Assembly: GCF_025766255.1 (NCBI RefSeq)
Contig: NW_026516756.1
Location: 116,392-180,391, forward strand
Origin: Zychaea mexicana
Taxonomy: Eukaryota; Mucoromycota; Mucoromycetes; Mucorales; Lichtheimiaceae
Length of the DNA: 64,000 nt
Reading direction: 5' to 3'
The stretch's first letter is position 1. Each line of letters starts with the position of its first letter. Below, one piece after another: positions 45,200 through 56,406 of the stretch. Made by a program: the position numbers and the translations under genes. The notes beneath the pieces were generated by a model. The model was not told the origin of the DNA. It saw nothing but the letters and a program-made list of their open reading frames with translations, and did not search any database.

Positions 45200-45726
45200 A
45201 CATGGTTTCTTGTCAGCCTTATATTTGGATCGCGTCATACATAAACGACACCATCACTTTCAAAACGATTGATTCTTGTTTCGTCAGACCAGACCACCTT
45301 TTTCCAATCTTCAATAGTCCAGTGCTGATGCTCTTTGGCCCACTTGAGTCGTTCCTTTCTGTTTTTCTCACTAATGGCTAGCTTCTTTGGTTTCTTGAAA
45401 GCCTTAAGGCCACTTTTACGTAGTACATTTCGAACTGTTTCTGGAGTTACTGTGGTGCCATAGTACTGTTGAATATATTTAGAGCCTTTGGGAGCATTCT
45501 TGAGGTTACTAGACTTGAACTCTCTAGCCAAAAGTTTCCTTGTATGCTGTCCCAGCTTTGAAGGTCTACCATTCTTGGTGGTTCCTGATACAGTAACAAC
45601 GTTTTTTCGAATTCGTTGGATAGAGCTTTTGCCTATACCCGTTGCTTTAGCAATTTGATGTATAGATAGCTTCGTCTGTAGGCCTTGGACAACAGACTGG
45701 TGCTGGGCAGCTGAAAGAGGTTTCAT
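45200..45726 (-). pseudogene. Tc1 transposase, N-terminal half
   Basis: ATG at 45726 (MKPLSAAQHQSVV). Two helix-turn-helix units (LSIHQIAKATGIGKSSIQRI and TPETVRNVLRKSGLKAFK), a GRPSKL motif, and the first catalytic part KKVVWSDETRINRF with its Asp. It stops at TGA (45235-45237; Arg expected) and is cut near 45199, where the 233-bp repeat begins. The second Asp and the Glu are missing. A possible element end lies at 45902-45923. Confidence 0.88.
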
Positions 45727-46206
45727 CTAATGAAATCTCATAAGGTTCTGTACTGTAACTTCACCAAAAGTAGAGCAAATGGTATGTAACTTACATTAAA
45801 TGAAGCAGAAAAGGTGAAAGAAAAAGGAACAGAACATAAAAAGTAGAGTGTCCTTATTAAAAATCTTTTTTGTGGCTTGAAATTAAAACTCCTGATAAAG
45901 TGTCAAAAAAGTGTCCCAATGATAGCTTTATACAAAATGGCTCATGCTCTTTTAATACTCCGCCCCTCAGTCTTGTTTTCTAAAGTCCGCTTGCATACAT
46001 GCCCAGCATCTAGTATACAAAGTTTCACACTGATTGGTCCACTATATCTATTATTAAAATGAATCAGTACTTACAACTTACAACTCCGCAGTAACTCTAA
46101 AAAAGGAAATTCATGAGCCAGCCACCAGCTTTTTTTAACGTGTTCCTGAATGCTGTTCAGCCTCCACCTTTCTTATTCTCAAATCAAAGAGTTTTTTTCT
46201 GTTAAA

Positions 46207-49200
46207 ATGAGTTCCCAAGAGGTGTGTCTTTTAAGTTGAAAATATAACCGTCTGCTTTTTCTGAAATCGCGAGCATTCACCGAGATTCCTGGAGACTGCA
46301 TTCTTAAACCGATTGAATACATATTAACTTCTTATTTAACTTCTCATGTGGAGCAGCAACAGCCCACCATTCGCACATGTGTTTGTGGATCAACCACTCA
46401 TCAACGCACCACCTTTTTAGGATGTCGTTTGAATCCGCGTAATATTCGGCGTAGAACTGAGGAGGAGAATGTACGTTCACTGATAATCACTTTGAGTTAC
46501 GTGAATAAGTTGTATTGAAATATAAGCCTGCTATTATAGGCTACAGAGCAAACCGAGCAATTCACAGCTAACCAGAATCAAGTGGCATTTGTTGTGGACA
46601 CTGAAAGTGTGCAAACAGCAACGACGCAAGGTACATATCAAACGACGAAAAAAAACTTCTCTGTATAGAACATAGTTTGCTGAGTCTGAGGCATAGTAGC
46701 TCAAGAAAATGTTGCTATACCTACTATTGTAGACGAAAATGCCTCTGTTATTACTGATGAAGATACTGCTTCCGATGCTGCTGTTGAAGATGAGGACTCT
46801 GATGCTGAAGAGAACACTAATCCTCTTCCACCACAACCGACACGCGTTTGCCCCAGTTGTGGATCACCCACCCACCAGCGCTCAACCCACCATTCCTGCC
46901 CCTTTAACGCGCGTAATGTCGAGTCTGAACACGGCGCCCAGTTTCAGATCGCATGCCATGTTCCCTTCCTGCCTGAGTATGTTTTTGGTCCTAGCATCAA
47001 CTACACACCAGGCGATTCGTATCACCGCCATGTTTTGCCACGCATGGATAGGGCATGTTCCTATTGCCATGCACTCATGTGGGTGGATGAAAGAGTCTCC
47101 CGTTCTTCTGTTTCGCGTCCTCAGTTTGGCATGTGCTGTAATCATGGCAACTTTCGCTTCCCTTCACCCCGCCCATTACCCGCCGACCTTCGTGAATTGG
47201 TGACGGATCACAGTCGTGATAATGAAGTTGCTCTCAATTTCCACACCAATATCAGAGCCTACAACAACATGTTTGCTTTTGCATCCATCAAGGCAAACTA
47301 CGACCGCAACTTGGCAGACGGCAGAAATAGTGTGTCGACGTATCGCATCAATGGTACACTATACCATCAAGTTGGATCATTGCGGGCCGAGGATCACGCA
47401 CAGTCCAAATTTGCCCAAATCTATTTCGCTGATACCCAAGAACAAGTGGCATGCAGGACGACATTGTTTTCGGGCCTCGACCAGGGTATCATCGATCGTA
47501 TCCAAACTGTCATGACCCAACACAATCCGTTTGCACGCACTCTGACATCTGCCGCCCAACGCCTTGGTGATCGTCCAATTGGATCACTAAGCGTCGTCAT
47601 TCGTGGCGCATCGGATCTGGGACGCCGCTACGATCAACAAACATATCCAGAGGTCGCAGCAATGGTTGTGGAAAATAGGGTGGATGGGTCAACCACACCA
47701 CACGACATCGTCATCCATGACCGTACCTGAGGTTTGCAATACGTTAGCTCCCTTCACTCATCATATCTTCCGCTTCATTATGTCCTCATGTATCCATTTG
47801 GTGACCATGGTTGGTTCGCGGGCATGCGGTGTGAAGGAGTGGATGGTAATATGCATACAGTGACATTGCTCGACTATTGCGCATATATGCTCATGGTTCG
47901 TGGTGGCGACAATGAGACTTTCGATCATCATTTTGGTCGATTGTTCCAGCAATTGGTTGTCGACAATTATGCAAGAATTGAAGCATCTCGCCTGCTTTTC
48001 ATTTCGTTGAATCAAGACACTTTGCGTTCCGAACTGTATGGTGGTATCGGTGATGGTGTAGATCCGCGCCAAGTCGGTCGTGCTGTGATTTTGCCGTCGT
48101 CGTTTACGGGTGGTCCGCGGTATATGAAGCAAATGCTTCAAGATGGCCTCGCAATTATTCGCCAAAGAGGAACACCAACGCTATTCATCACGTTTACGTG
48201 CAATCCCAAATGGCCAGAGATTCTTGCTGAGCTCCATCCTGGGCAAAAGGCGTATGACCGTCCCGACATCTGTTCCCGCGTATTCCATTTGAAGATTACC
48301 GAGTTGCTCAAGCATGTCAAGGAATCCAAGTGCTTTGGTCGTGTTGAGGGCTATGTCGCCACTGTCGAATTCCAGAAGCGAGGTTTACCTCATGTCCACA
48401 TTCTGTTGATCCTGAACGAGCAAGACCGCCCTCACATGCCAACTGACTATGACCGATTTGTATCAGCTGAGTTACCAGACCCTGTGAGACAGCTGCAGCT
48501 GTACCGCACAGTAACATCAAGCATGATACACGGTCCCTGTGGCAACGATAACCCCAATGCCGTCTGTATGCAGAATGGTCGATGCTCCCAGGGCTATCCA
48601 AAGCCGTACAACAACGAGACTCGCGTAAATCGTGACGGTTACCCTCTATATAAAAGGGTTTTCAATCCCCAACGTCAGCACGTTTTTGAGCGATCGGGCT
48701 TTCACCGCTACCAACCAACACGTCGTCCCGTATAACCCCTACCTCTGTCACAAGTACAACGCGCATATCAACGTCGAGATCTGTACCTCTGCTCGGGCAA
48801 TCAAATACCTTTGCAAGTACATCACCAAAGGATCCGACAGAGCGCAGTTGGAAACAACCCGTTCTACTCCTCCCACTACTACCACCGCCACAGCCAATTC
48901 CACCACCACAACCACTACACCTACCGACCCAGCTGCTGAGCAGACCAATGAAGTCACTGATTATCAGAACGCGCGATATATTGGACCCTGTGAGGCAGTA
49001 TGGCGAGCTTTAGAGTTTCGTGTGCACATGCATGATCCCATGGTTGTACGTCTCGACATTCACCTGCCAGAACAGCAATTGGTGCGTTTCCGCGACACTA
49101 TGACACCAGAGCAATTGGCAGCTGCTCGCGAGGCTGCAAGGGAGGGTACCAGGCTTTTGGGCTTTTTTGCTCTTTGTCGTCGGGACGAATCCGCCCAGCA

Positions 49201-51390
49201 ATACAAGTATCCGCAGATTCCCTGTCATTACACTTGGAATGCCCGAGAGCGTCGATGGGACCGCCGCTCCAATCCCCCTTTTAAGAATGTGGTGACGCGC
49301 ATCTACTCTGCCTCTCTGTCCGATATGGAGTTGTACTGTCTTCGTCTTCTTTTGCTTTCTGTGGCTGGACCAAGAAGCTTTGACGATCTCAAACGAGACA
49401 GCGATGGCGTGAACCATCCAACATTCCAGCAAGCAGCGTTAGCACGTGGTCTTCTAGAGTCAGACGATGAATGGAATCGTTGCTTAGAAGAAGCATCAGC
49501 AGTAGCACCATCTGCATCCGCAATCCGCGCACTTTTTGTGTGCATACTTACCAGTTGCTCGCCTGCTGATCCGCTGTCCTTATGGAACACCTATCGCGAT
49601 CGAATGGCCGACGACTACTTTTTTGAGATGCGCAGGTCGCTCTCTATGCCAAATGAGGCCGAATTGACACCCGATCAACTAGACCAGGTTTACCAAAGAG
49701 CACTTGGTGACATCGAGTCACGTTTACAAGCAACCGGTCATCGTCTGTCAGAATTCCCCTCTCTCCCTCAAGACTTTGTCACCGAACTTGATCTGTTGCC
49801 TCCTTTGGAAGCACTCGAGATTGTCGAACGGCGCGAGTACGATCAGGAAGAGCAGCGTCATCTTCTTCAGACGCTGTTGCCAACATTAAACGACGATCAA
49901 CGACACGCCTTTGACACCATCTCCACTGCCATCAGCCGACCTGACGACGATTATAACCCACGGGTTTTTTTCGTGAACGGACCTGGAGGAACTGGCAAGT
50001 CTCAGCTGTTCAAGACTCTTCTGAGCCATACGCGCTCCCGCGACATGATTGCACTGCCTGTTGCTTCTTCCGGCATTGCTGCAATCCTGCTTCCCGGCGG
50101 ACGTACGGCACATAGCCGCTTCAAGATTCCGTTAAATGCAGACGCGTCCACCTCCTGCAATATTCGTCTCGGTGGTCCTCATGCCCACTTGATACAGAGT
50201 ACCTCTCTTATCATTTGGGATGAAGCTGTTATGTGCAGCAAATGGAATTTTGAAGCTGTTGACAGATCACTTCGTGATGTCATGGGTGCCGTTGACCCTC
50301 GCCTGAGCAATGTTGCTTTTGGTGGAAAAGTTGTCGTTTTTGGTGGTGATTTTCGCCAGTTGCTGCCCGTCGTCAAGAAAGGGACTCGGTCCGAAATTGT
50401 TGGTGATTGCATCCGTTCTGCTTCTTTTTGGAGTGATGTTCAAGTATTGCATTTGACCATCAACATGCGTGTACGTCACGCCGGTCCTGCTGCTCCCGCA
50501 TTTGCTGAGACACTTCTTGCCATTGGCGATGGACGTGCTCCATATACAGAAAGCGTAGAAATTTCTCAGGAATGGCGTATGGATGCAGCAGACACCATGG
50601 GTCTTATAGACGCCATATATCCCAACATAAGCAATCCACAGCCGCAACCTGAAGATTTCAACGCTCGCGCCATATTGGCAGCAAAAAACGTCGACGTCGA
50701 TGCGATTAACGAGGCAGCCTACGGTATTTTTCCAGGTGAAGGGCGCGATTATGCTGCCAATGACCGTATCATAGACGCTGATGACCCAGAAGCAGCAGTG
50801 GTCAACTACCCCGTCGAGTTTTTAAACAGTCTCAGCGCTAATGGCATACCTAGCCATACGTTACAGCTCAAGCCTGGCATGCCTGTAGTGCTCATGCGCA
50901 ACTTGGATCCCGACGCCGGCCTGTGCAATGGCACAAAATTATTCGTGACAAGGCTTCTTGATCGGTGTATTGCCGTGAAAAGAATTGACCAAGGGCATCG
51001 TGGCCCGGAATTTTTCCTTCCACGTATCAATATGTGTACAATGGAAGGAGATTATCCCTTCATCCTCTGCCGCCGCAATTCCCTGTCCGCCCTGCCTTTG
51101 CTATGACCATCCACAAAGCGCAAGGGCAAACCCTGCAATATGTCGGTGTCTGCCTTGCAGAAGATGTCTTTGCTCATGGCCAACTATATGTTGCGCTATC
51201 TCGGGCAACTGACCCTAACAATCTTCGCGTTGCCATCGATCTCTCAGGGTCTGGACCACCACAAACCACCAACATCGTCTACCAAGAAGTTCTCTTGCAT
51301 CCGCCGGCCTCTGTTCCTGAACAAGCCGAAAATTCACCACCAACCTCTCCCACAACAACAATCACCGCATTTCCACCTCCATCACCTTAA
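46207..51390 (+). pseudogene. Helitron 2 Rep/helicase gene, three lesions
   Basis: Probable start ATG 46207 (MSSQE), then introns, with exons carrying two knuckle-like Cys/His motifs (CVCGSTTHQRTTFLGC and CPSCGSPTHQRSTHHSC). The Rep part has ILPSSFTGGPRYM, FITFTCNPKWPE, FQKRGLPHVHILLIL (intact HUH) and paired tyrosines in KYLCKYITKG. The helicase follows: FFVNGPGGTGKSQLF (Walker A, ~49975), LIIWDEAVM, FGGDFRQLLPV, AMTIHKAQGQTL and GQLYVALSRAT. Lesions are TGA at 47728-47730, a frameshift near 48705, and a frameshift near 51070. The protein nicks and unwinds DNA for rolling-circle transposition. This copy is much less decayed than the one at 1-3585. Confidence 0.92.
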
Positions 51391-51991
51391 GCCCTTTTCT
51401 GCTCTTTTTCTTTTTGCTTCTAAACTCTTATTTTCACTTATTATCATTTAACGTACAATAGAATATTCTTACCTCTTCACGGTATCTTTCGTAAGTAGGT
51501 CTGACGCGAAACAATAAGATATAGAACTACGCGAAGCTGCCGTCACCTTTCAGCTAATTACGACAAGCAGCAATAATCTACCATGATGTTCAAATGAAAG
51601 CGGACACATTGATGAACTTTCAAAAATATGTAAGAGCTGTCGATAGCAACAAATAAGTTATCCTCGCATTAACAGTGAAATACCAGTCAAAAGTTCCTCT
51701 GTCGTCCCTTTTGATTTGACAAACCAACGTGTAGTAGGGTTTCGTGTCATAGCAATAATGATAACGTTTAGGGTTATATGTAGTCATAGCAATAAATAAG
51801 CTCGCGAAGCGAGCTTTGGTTAGGGTTTAGAAGGGGGGTGTGGGGGGAACCCCCACCTTGGGGGTCTGGGGGGAACCCCCAGGAAACATCCAATCCGTTG
51901 AATGACCCGGAGCGCAGCGAAGGGGCTCATTCAGCCGAGCGAAGCGAGGCAGGTGGATGTTGATCAATAGAAAAGTGAGAAAGTAGTTAAA
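51391..51991. other. Helitron 2 3' non-coding region
   Basis: No gene. It holds a hairpin (GCTCGCGAAGCGAGC, ~51810), a G/C-rich stretch of alternating GGGGG and CCCCC runs (51830-51890), and at 51901-51960 a block that recurs inverted at 56350-56406 beside the Helentron. Confidence 0.6.
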
Positions 51992-52024
51992 TGTCCCAAT
52001 CATTGGGACACTTTTTTGACCTAG
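51992..52024 (+). other. Probable Helitron 3' terminus: hairpin plus CTAG
   Basis: A 9-bp stem (TGTCCCAAT/ATTGGGACA, 51992-52010) is followed after 10 bases by CTAG at 52021-52024 and then T. That is the Helitron 3' signature (hairpin, CTRR, insertion before T). Directly after it the MULE reading frame resumes (CIRLREYEKRWARPW), which supports this as the exact boundary. Confidence 0.65.
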
Positions 52025-52456
52025 TGTATTAGATTACGTGAATATGAGAAACGATGGGCTAGACCATGGGTAGAGGAGTATATGCATCTTGGAGCAAGGT
52101 CAACTCAACACATTGAAGGAGCACATGCCGCATTAAGGGATATCTTGGGTAAAGCTGGCAGAATGTTGTGTTTGTTCAAATCATTCCACAAATATCTATG
52201 TTCATTGGTGAGTATAACCATTTAAAAATTTGGATATAAAAAAATTGCTAATGTTACAATTGTATTAAAGTTTCTCTGGCATATACGCAACATGAAAAAG
52301 AAGCTTTATCAAAGTGGGGGGTGTCACTAAAAATGGTGCACCACTGAAATGGTGCACCGAGATTTGTGACTCAGAAAATATGCTTTTTTCTCTTCGGTTC
52401 CTGAAAGAACACTTTGAACTACATTCCAAGTAAAATCTACTATTCAAAATATAACA

Positions 52457-54616
52457 ATGTCCAAATATATTACCTTTTTTCCAAGAATATTTGTTAAAGA
52501 CTCCTATGAAGAGGAGGCTCCTGCCTATTTTGACTCCAAAAGCGAAAAGTACTATTTTCGACAAAGCATCTACTCCTTCACGACACTCAATCAAACTTAC
52601 TCAAAACTTTCGATTTTTGACAGGTACGTAAAACTGAATTCAGACATTGGATGGTCTATGTGCAAGGTTTATAGTCCTCGAAAACAAAAGCACAATATCC
52701 ATCGCTACAAGAAGAAATGCAATGGTTTCGTCCGCTGCACTAGAGAGGCCTGCAAATTCTATGGCAAACATTTGCGCCTATGCTGCGATTTTGAACAAAT
52801 TTATAAACAATGCCACATTAGGTGTATGCGCTGCGGAGGCGATTTAGAGCACGTTCATACTTGTAAAACAGAGGCGTTCTACTATTTCGACGGCAGTACA
52901 TGCACTGTTAAGCAGATCGGCACACATGACCACGAATGATATACTGCGAAGTCTATCGGAAGTAGAGAAGGAAACACTGGCAGAGAGAATTCGAAGTGAT
53001 CCAACAGTGACACCCAAGGCAGCTATTTATGGCAACAATAAGCGAACTGGGGAAATCGTTGAATCGATCATTAAGATCAGCCTAATTCTTGGCACGAGGG
53101 ATAGAGCCGAGTCTGAAATCAACAAAGTACACGAGGAACGAGATACTGCAAGAAAAGGTGAATATCTCGGTGACTTGCGCAAGATTATGAATGAGTTCCC
53201 TGGGTACTTCCTCCACGCCCACGTTCTACCAGGCTCATTCTTTTTGGCGTATCAGTCACCGACTCTTAAAGAATATGTTCACTTTCAAAATTTTCTGCCT
53301 GTTACCGATGTCACTTTTAAAGCATTTGAGAAAGGATACTATCTCTGCTCAACAGTGATCTATGTTCCTGAGCTGAAAAAACACACAGTGATCTTCCAAA
53401 CTGTCCTAGATGGCCTTTCACAAACCTACTTTGCCCAATACTTTTTTGCATTCTTCACAGAGTACAACGTTAAGTTTGAAGGCAGCAACTCCTTTCTTGG
53501 TATGATGATGGATTTCTCTTTGGCACAAAGGATAGATTTCTGTAAGCCTACACACAATACACCAGAAAGGATGACGGCATGTGGTTCCTAAAAGGGTGCT
53601 ATATGCACTGGATGCAATCTGTTCAACGTCTCAACAGCAATCACAGCATCATTCTACCCGAATCCAGCAAACGATTTCGTGAACTGACCTGCATCATTCG
53701 GACAACTAAAGATGCTGATGAATTTTGCCATAGTTGTAAGGAACTGGTGACAAATTTCAAGCATACTTTGAAATGGCTCAAATGGTGGCTACAACCATCT
53801 ATAAGCAGCATGATTTTTCGACATCGCTCCAGCATGAATAACGCCCTCCGCAGCCACCCTTATCGTACCATAAACGCAGTAGAAGCGTTCTATAGAGATT
53901 TATACCAAGATAGTGTACACAGCTTGTCTATATCTCTAGCACTTCCACAAACGTTGAATTATATCCACTCAGATGAATTGACACTGAAAAACTATGAAGA
54001 AAATGCGGTGTCTGCTTCATACAACAGAGCACCACGACAAACTCGAAAACGATCAAAGAAAAACTTTGACAATGATGGACGTGCTCCGGATGTTTTCAGT
54101 AAACTTGTTAATGATGTTACCACCGATCAACAACCACTGGACCATTTTCTTTATGACGACCAAGCTGAAAGCAAGACCCTATCACAAGCAGAAAAAACCT
54201 TCAACAAGAGCACCATGCCCTTCGCCCAAAGACTTTCGAAAGAGGATATCAAAGCAGTATCACAGCAAGATATCTTGAATAAGATTGATGAACGCGCCCT
54301 GCACCTTTCGGATATGAAAGTTGATCCGTTCACGTTGAAAGAAATTGAGACAATGGCTGAGAACTTGGAGACAGGGTCAGACGAAATGATGCAATATATC
54401 ATGGGTGGCGAGATGAAGAATGAAAAGAAGAAGCAAGAAGTGAAGGAGAAAATTGCAATGAGCAAGACCAAAGAAAAGATGAAGACAGAGAAGGAAATAG
54501 AGAAAACGATGGACACAAAAACTGAAAACAAGCAGAAGAAAAGAAAACAACTGGAAAATGAAGCTGAGGACTTATGGCCAAGTAACAGGAAAAGTCTTCG
54601 AAGGGAACCATGGTAA
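52457..54616 (+). pseudogene. MULE transposase of the nested element, frameshifted
   Basis: Three frames in series. First (ATG 52457): a zinc-binding FLYWCH/GCM-like part, CNGFVRCTREACKFYGKH, CMRCGGDLEHVHTC, GTHDHE. The frame slips near 52937 into the catalytic part: HFQNFLPVTDVTFKAF (first Asp), FLGMMMDFSLAQR (second Asp). It slips again near 53560 into KGCYMHWMQSVQRL and TINAVEAFYRDLYQ (Glu), ending in a very charged Lys/Glu-rich tail. Two single-base indels would explain the breaks. All three acidic residues remain recognisable. Confidence 0.8.
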
Positions 54617-54689
54617 TTTTAATAGATTATGGGGAGCGATTGACAGTATAACTGAATTTAATACAATAGTTTTATCCATCGAGAGATCC

Positions 54690-55323
54690 CGCTCAATTGC
54701 TCGTTTGGAATTAAGCAAATCAAAGCTGACATATGGTGTGGATATCGTGCCCTTGCTCTCCAACTTCAAGTGACCAAGATCAATATATCAAGGTCAAACA
54801 AGCAATTCTTGATCAGCTTTTTGCGAACTATAATTTCTACCGCAATACTCTATGGAATGGACGTGAGGTCATAATGCAAAATGCGATCAAACGAATGGAA
54901 TATGGTATTATACCAGAAACAGCACAATACCAGAAGTACACTTGCAGTTCGGATTATTGGTTCAATGTAATAATAGATGCCCAAATTGCTGCAGATGCAT
55001 ATACTGTGCCGATTGCAGTATATGATGATCGCTTGGATTGGAACAGTGTTTTGTACTTGCCTTTTACTATCCCAAAGGGAACCAATCGGCAACTGCAGCC
55101 AATAACTCTTTTTCTTAGCTCAAATCACTTCAACGCAATCGACCTCGTTCCATCCAGAGCACGACATATGGAGTGGCCACCCATCAGACCTTATCATGAG
55201 ATAGGTTGGCATCGTCTTGAACTTAAGGCAGATTACAAGACTACATGGCGGCATCTTCATAGAAGACGCTTGACTGAAAACGAGAAACAATTTTTCATAG
55301 ACATTGGCACAAGTGTCATATAA
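54690..55323 (+). pseudogene. OTU-like cysteine protease of the nested MULE, frameshifted
   Basis: The nucleophile region WCGYRALALQLQ is at about 54738-54773. The frame then slips near 54775 and continues QYIKVKQAILDQLFANY, TCSSDYWFNVIIDAQIAADAY, VPIAVYDDR, ITLFLSSNHFNAIDL. Here the NHFN sequence supplies the catalytic His, as in OTU proteases. The fold order matches the OTU gene at 13.7-14.4 kb. It stands directly after the transposase with no other gene between, so the two may once have been one protein or a pair. Confidence 0.75.
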
Positions 55324-56349
55324 AAATAGCAGAATAGAATTTATCAAATATTACTAAATATCATAAATTTCAGTTAACACAGTGCCAGAGCTAAAGTGAA
55401 GTTTGGAAGAGAAATTAACGTATAAGATGCATATACGAATGGTAGAAACCGCAGGAGAGAAAGGAATGGTGGGTGCACTTTTCTGGCACTTTGTCGGTGC
55501 ACTTTTTCTGTGCGCCTCGAACCACCGTCACATCGCTGTCACAAGTCTCGGTGCACCATTTCGGCGGTGCACCATTTTTCGTGTCTCTCTAAAGTGGGTT
55601 GTCAAGGATAGGGATGCAGCAATAACAAAAAGAGTATCAGCTCTTTTTGGTATCATTTCGCAATTTGCGATCAACGTCGTTATATCTGAATTGTTTGCTG
55701 CTCGCCGTTTGACCCTAGGATCATCGCAATGTAATGGTGGTGATGTCTATGTCAGTTACCGTTTGCTGTGCAGACACTATCTATACGAGCGTAATGACCA
55801 AGAAATCTTGCATATGGATATATTTGACAAAGGATGGAAATTGGTGTCATGTACAAGTATGTAACTTATAATGTCGCAGCTAAAGTCAATATTCTGGTAT
55901 AGAATTAACAGTTCACATGCCACATAGCAAAAGTATCTGAAGAACCTGTCATCGAAGAGCTTAGTACCGATATCAACAGTGTTGAGGTAGATGCATTGGA
56001 GCTAGATTATCAAGAACTTCAAGATTGAATGGACAACTTATTTATCAATTCACAGAAAGGTCAACCAAAGCAAGACTTGATATCATATATACATACGGCT
56101 TTAGATCAATACAACCAGTACCCATCGAAAATTTAGAGTTGCCGACCGCTGTCAAAACCAAAGGAAGGCCGAAGGGTGCTATTGGGTTGAGGCTACCGTC
56201 TTATTTTGAAATTGTCGAATAAGATGCGAAAGAAGAAAAATCAGAAAGAAGATAAAAGTAGCCTGCAGTTACCCTTGGCAAGGCGTTCTATACTTGATAC
56301 TCTGTTGTGTGAATTAAACTCAGTATAACTGTCGTTATCATCAACGTGA

Positions 56350-56406
56350 ACGTGCCTCGCTTCGCTCGGCTGAATGAGCCCATATGCTATGCTCCGGGTG
56401 ATTCAT
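56350..56406. repeat. Inverted copy of the Helitron 2 3' block
   Basis: Reverse complement resembles 51901-51960 over about 60 bp, with a 29-base identical core containing GCCGAGCGAAGCGAGGC. It lies 3' of the minus-strand Helentron, as the other copy lies 3' of Helitron 2. Confidence 0.75.

Larger units (their letters stand above)
52319..55590 (+). mobile_element. MULE-OTU element nested in an older MULE
   Basis: A 3.27-kb element with terminal inverted repeats of about 50 bp. Each holds two copies of ATGGTGCACC: 52325-52370, and inverted 55537-55585. It is flanked by AAAGTGGG at 52311-52318 and 55591-55598 (8 bp, or 9 with one mismatch), as expected for MULEs. Removing the element and one copy restores the surrounding MULE frame (EALSKW-VVKDRD). 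Cargo is a transposase gene and an OTU gene. Confidence 0.9.
52025..56222 (+). pseudogene. MULE transposase C-terminal region, split by another MULE
   Basis: The outer MULE reads EYEKRWARPWVEEYMHLGAR, STQHIEGAHAALRDILG (with the third acidic residue) and LFKSFHKYLC. An intron of about 52212-52270 leads to SLAYTQHEKEALSKW, and the frame then jumps across 52319-55598 to VVKDRDAAITKRVSALF. The SWIM-like end (SSQCNGGDVYVSYRLLCRHYL) and GWKLVSC follow, then after an intron near 55865-55925 an acidic segment and a GRPKG-containing tail (TKGRPKGAIGLRLPSYFEI). A few stops occur near the end. The catalytic N-terminal half is missing; the Helitron ends exactly where this frame begins. Confidence 0.75.

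Noticed and set aside
47728..47730. Interpreting the TGA in Helitron 2 as part of an intron
   Set aside because: Rep protein similarity runs directly through the codon (HDRT-stop-GLQYVSSLH) with no GT-AG pair that would remove it without losing conserved residues.
54151..54531. 126-codon minus-strand frame that looks like membrane segments
   Set aside because: Hydrophobicity arises from reading the Lys/Glu-rich tail of the MULE transposase on the wrong strand.
55403..55864. A separate 153-codon gene starting at 55403
   Set aside because: Its first part crosses the right inverted repeat of the nested MULE and its second part is the rejoined outer MULE; the start is a chance ATG.
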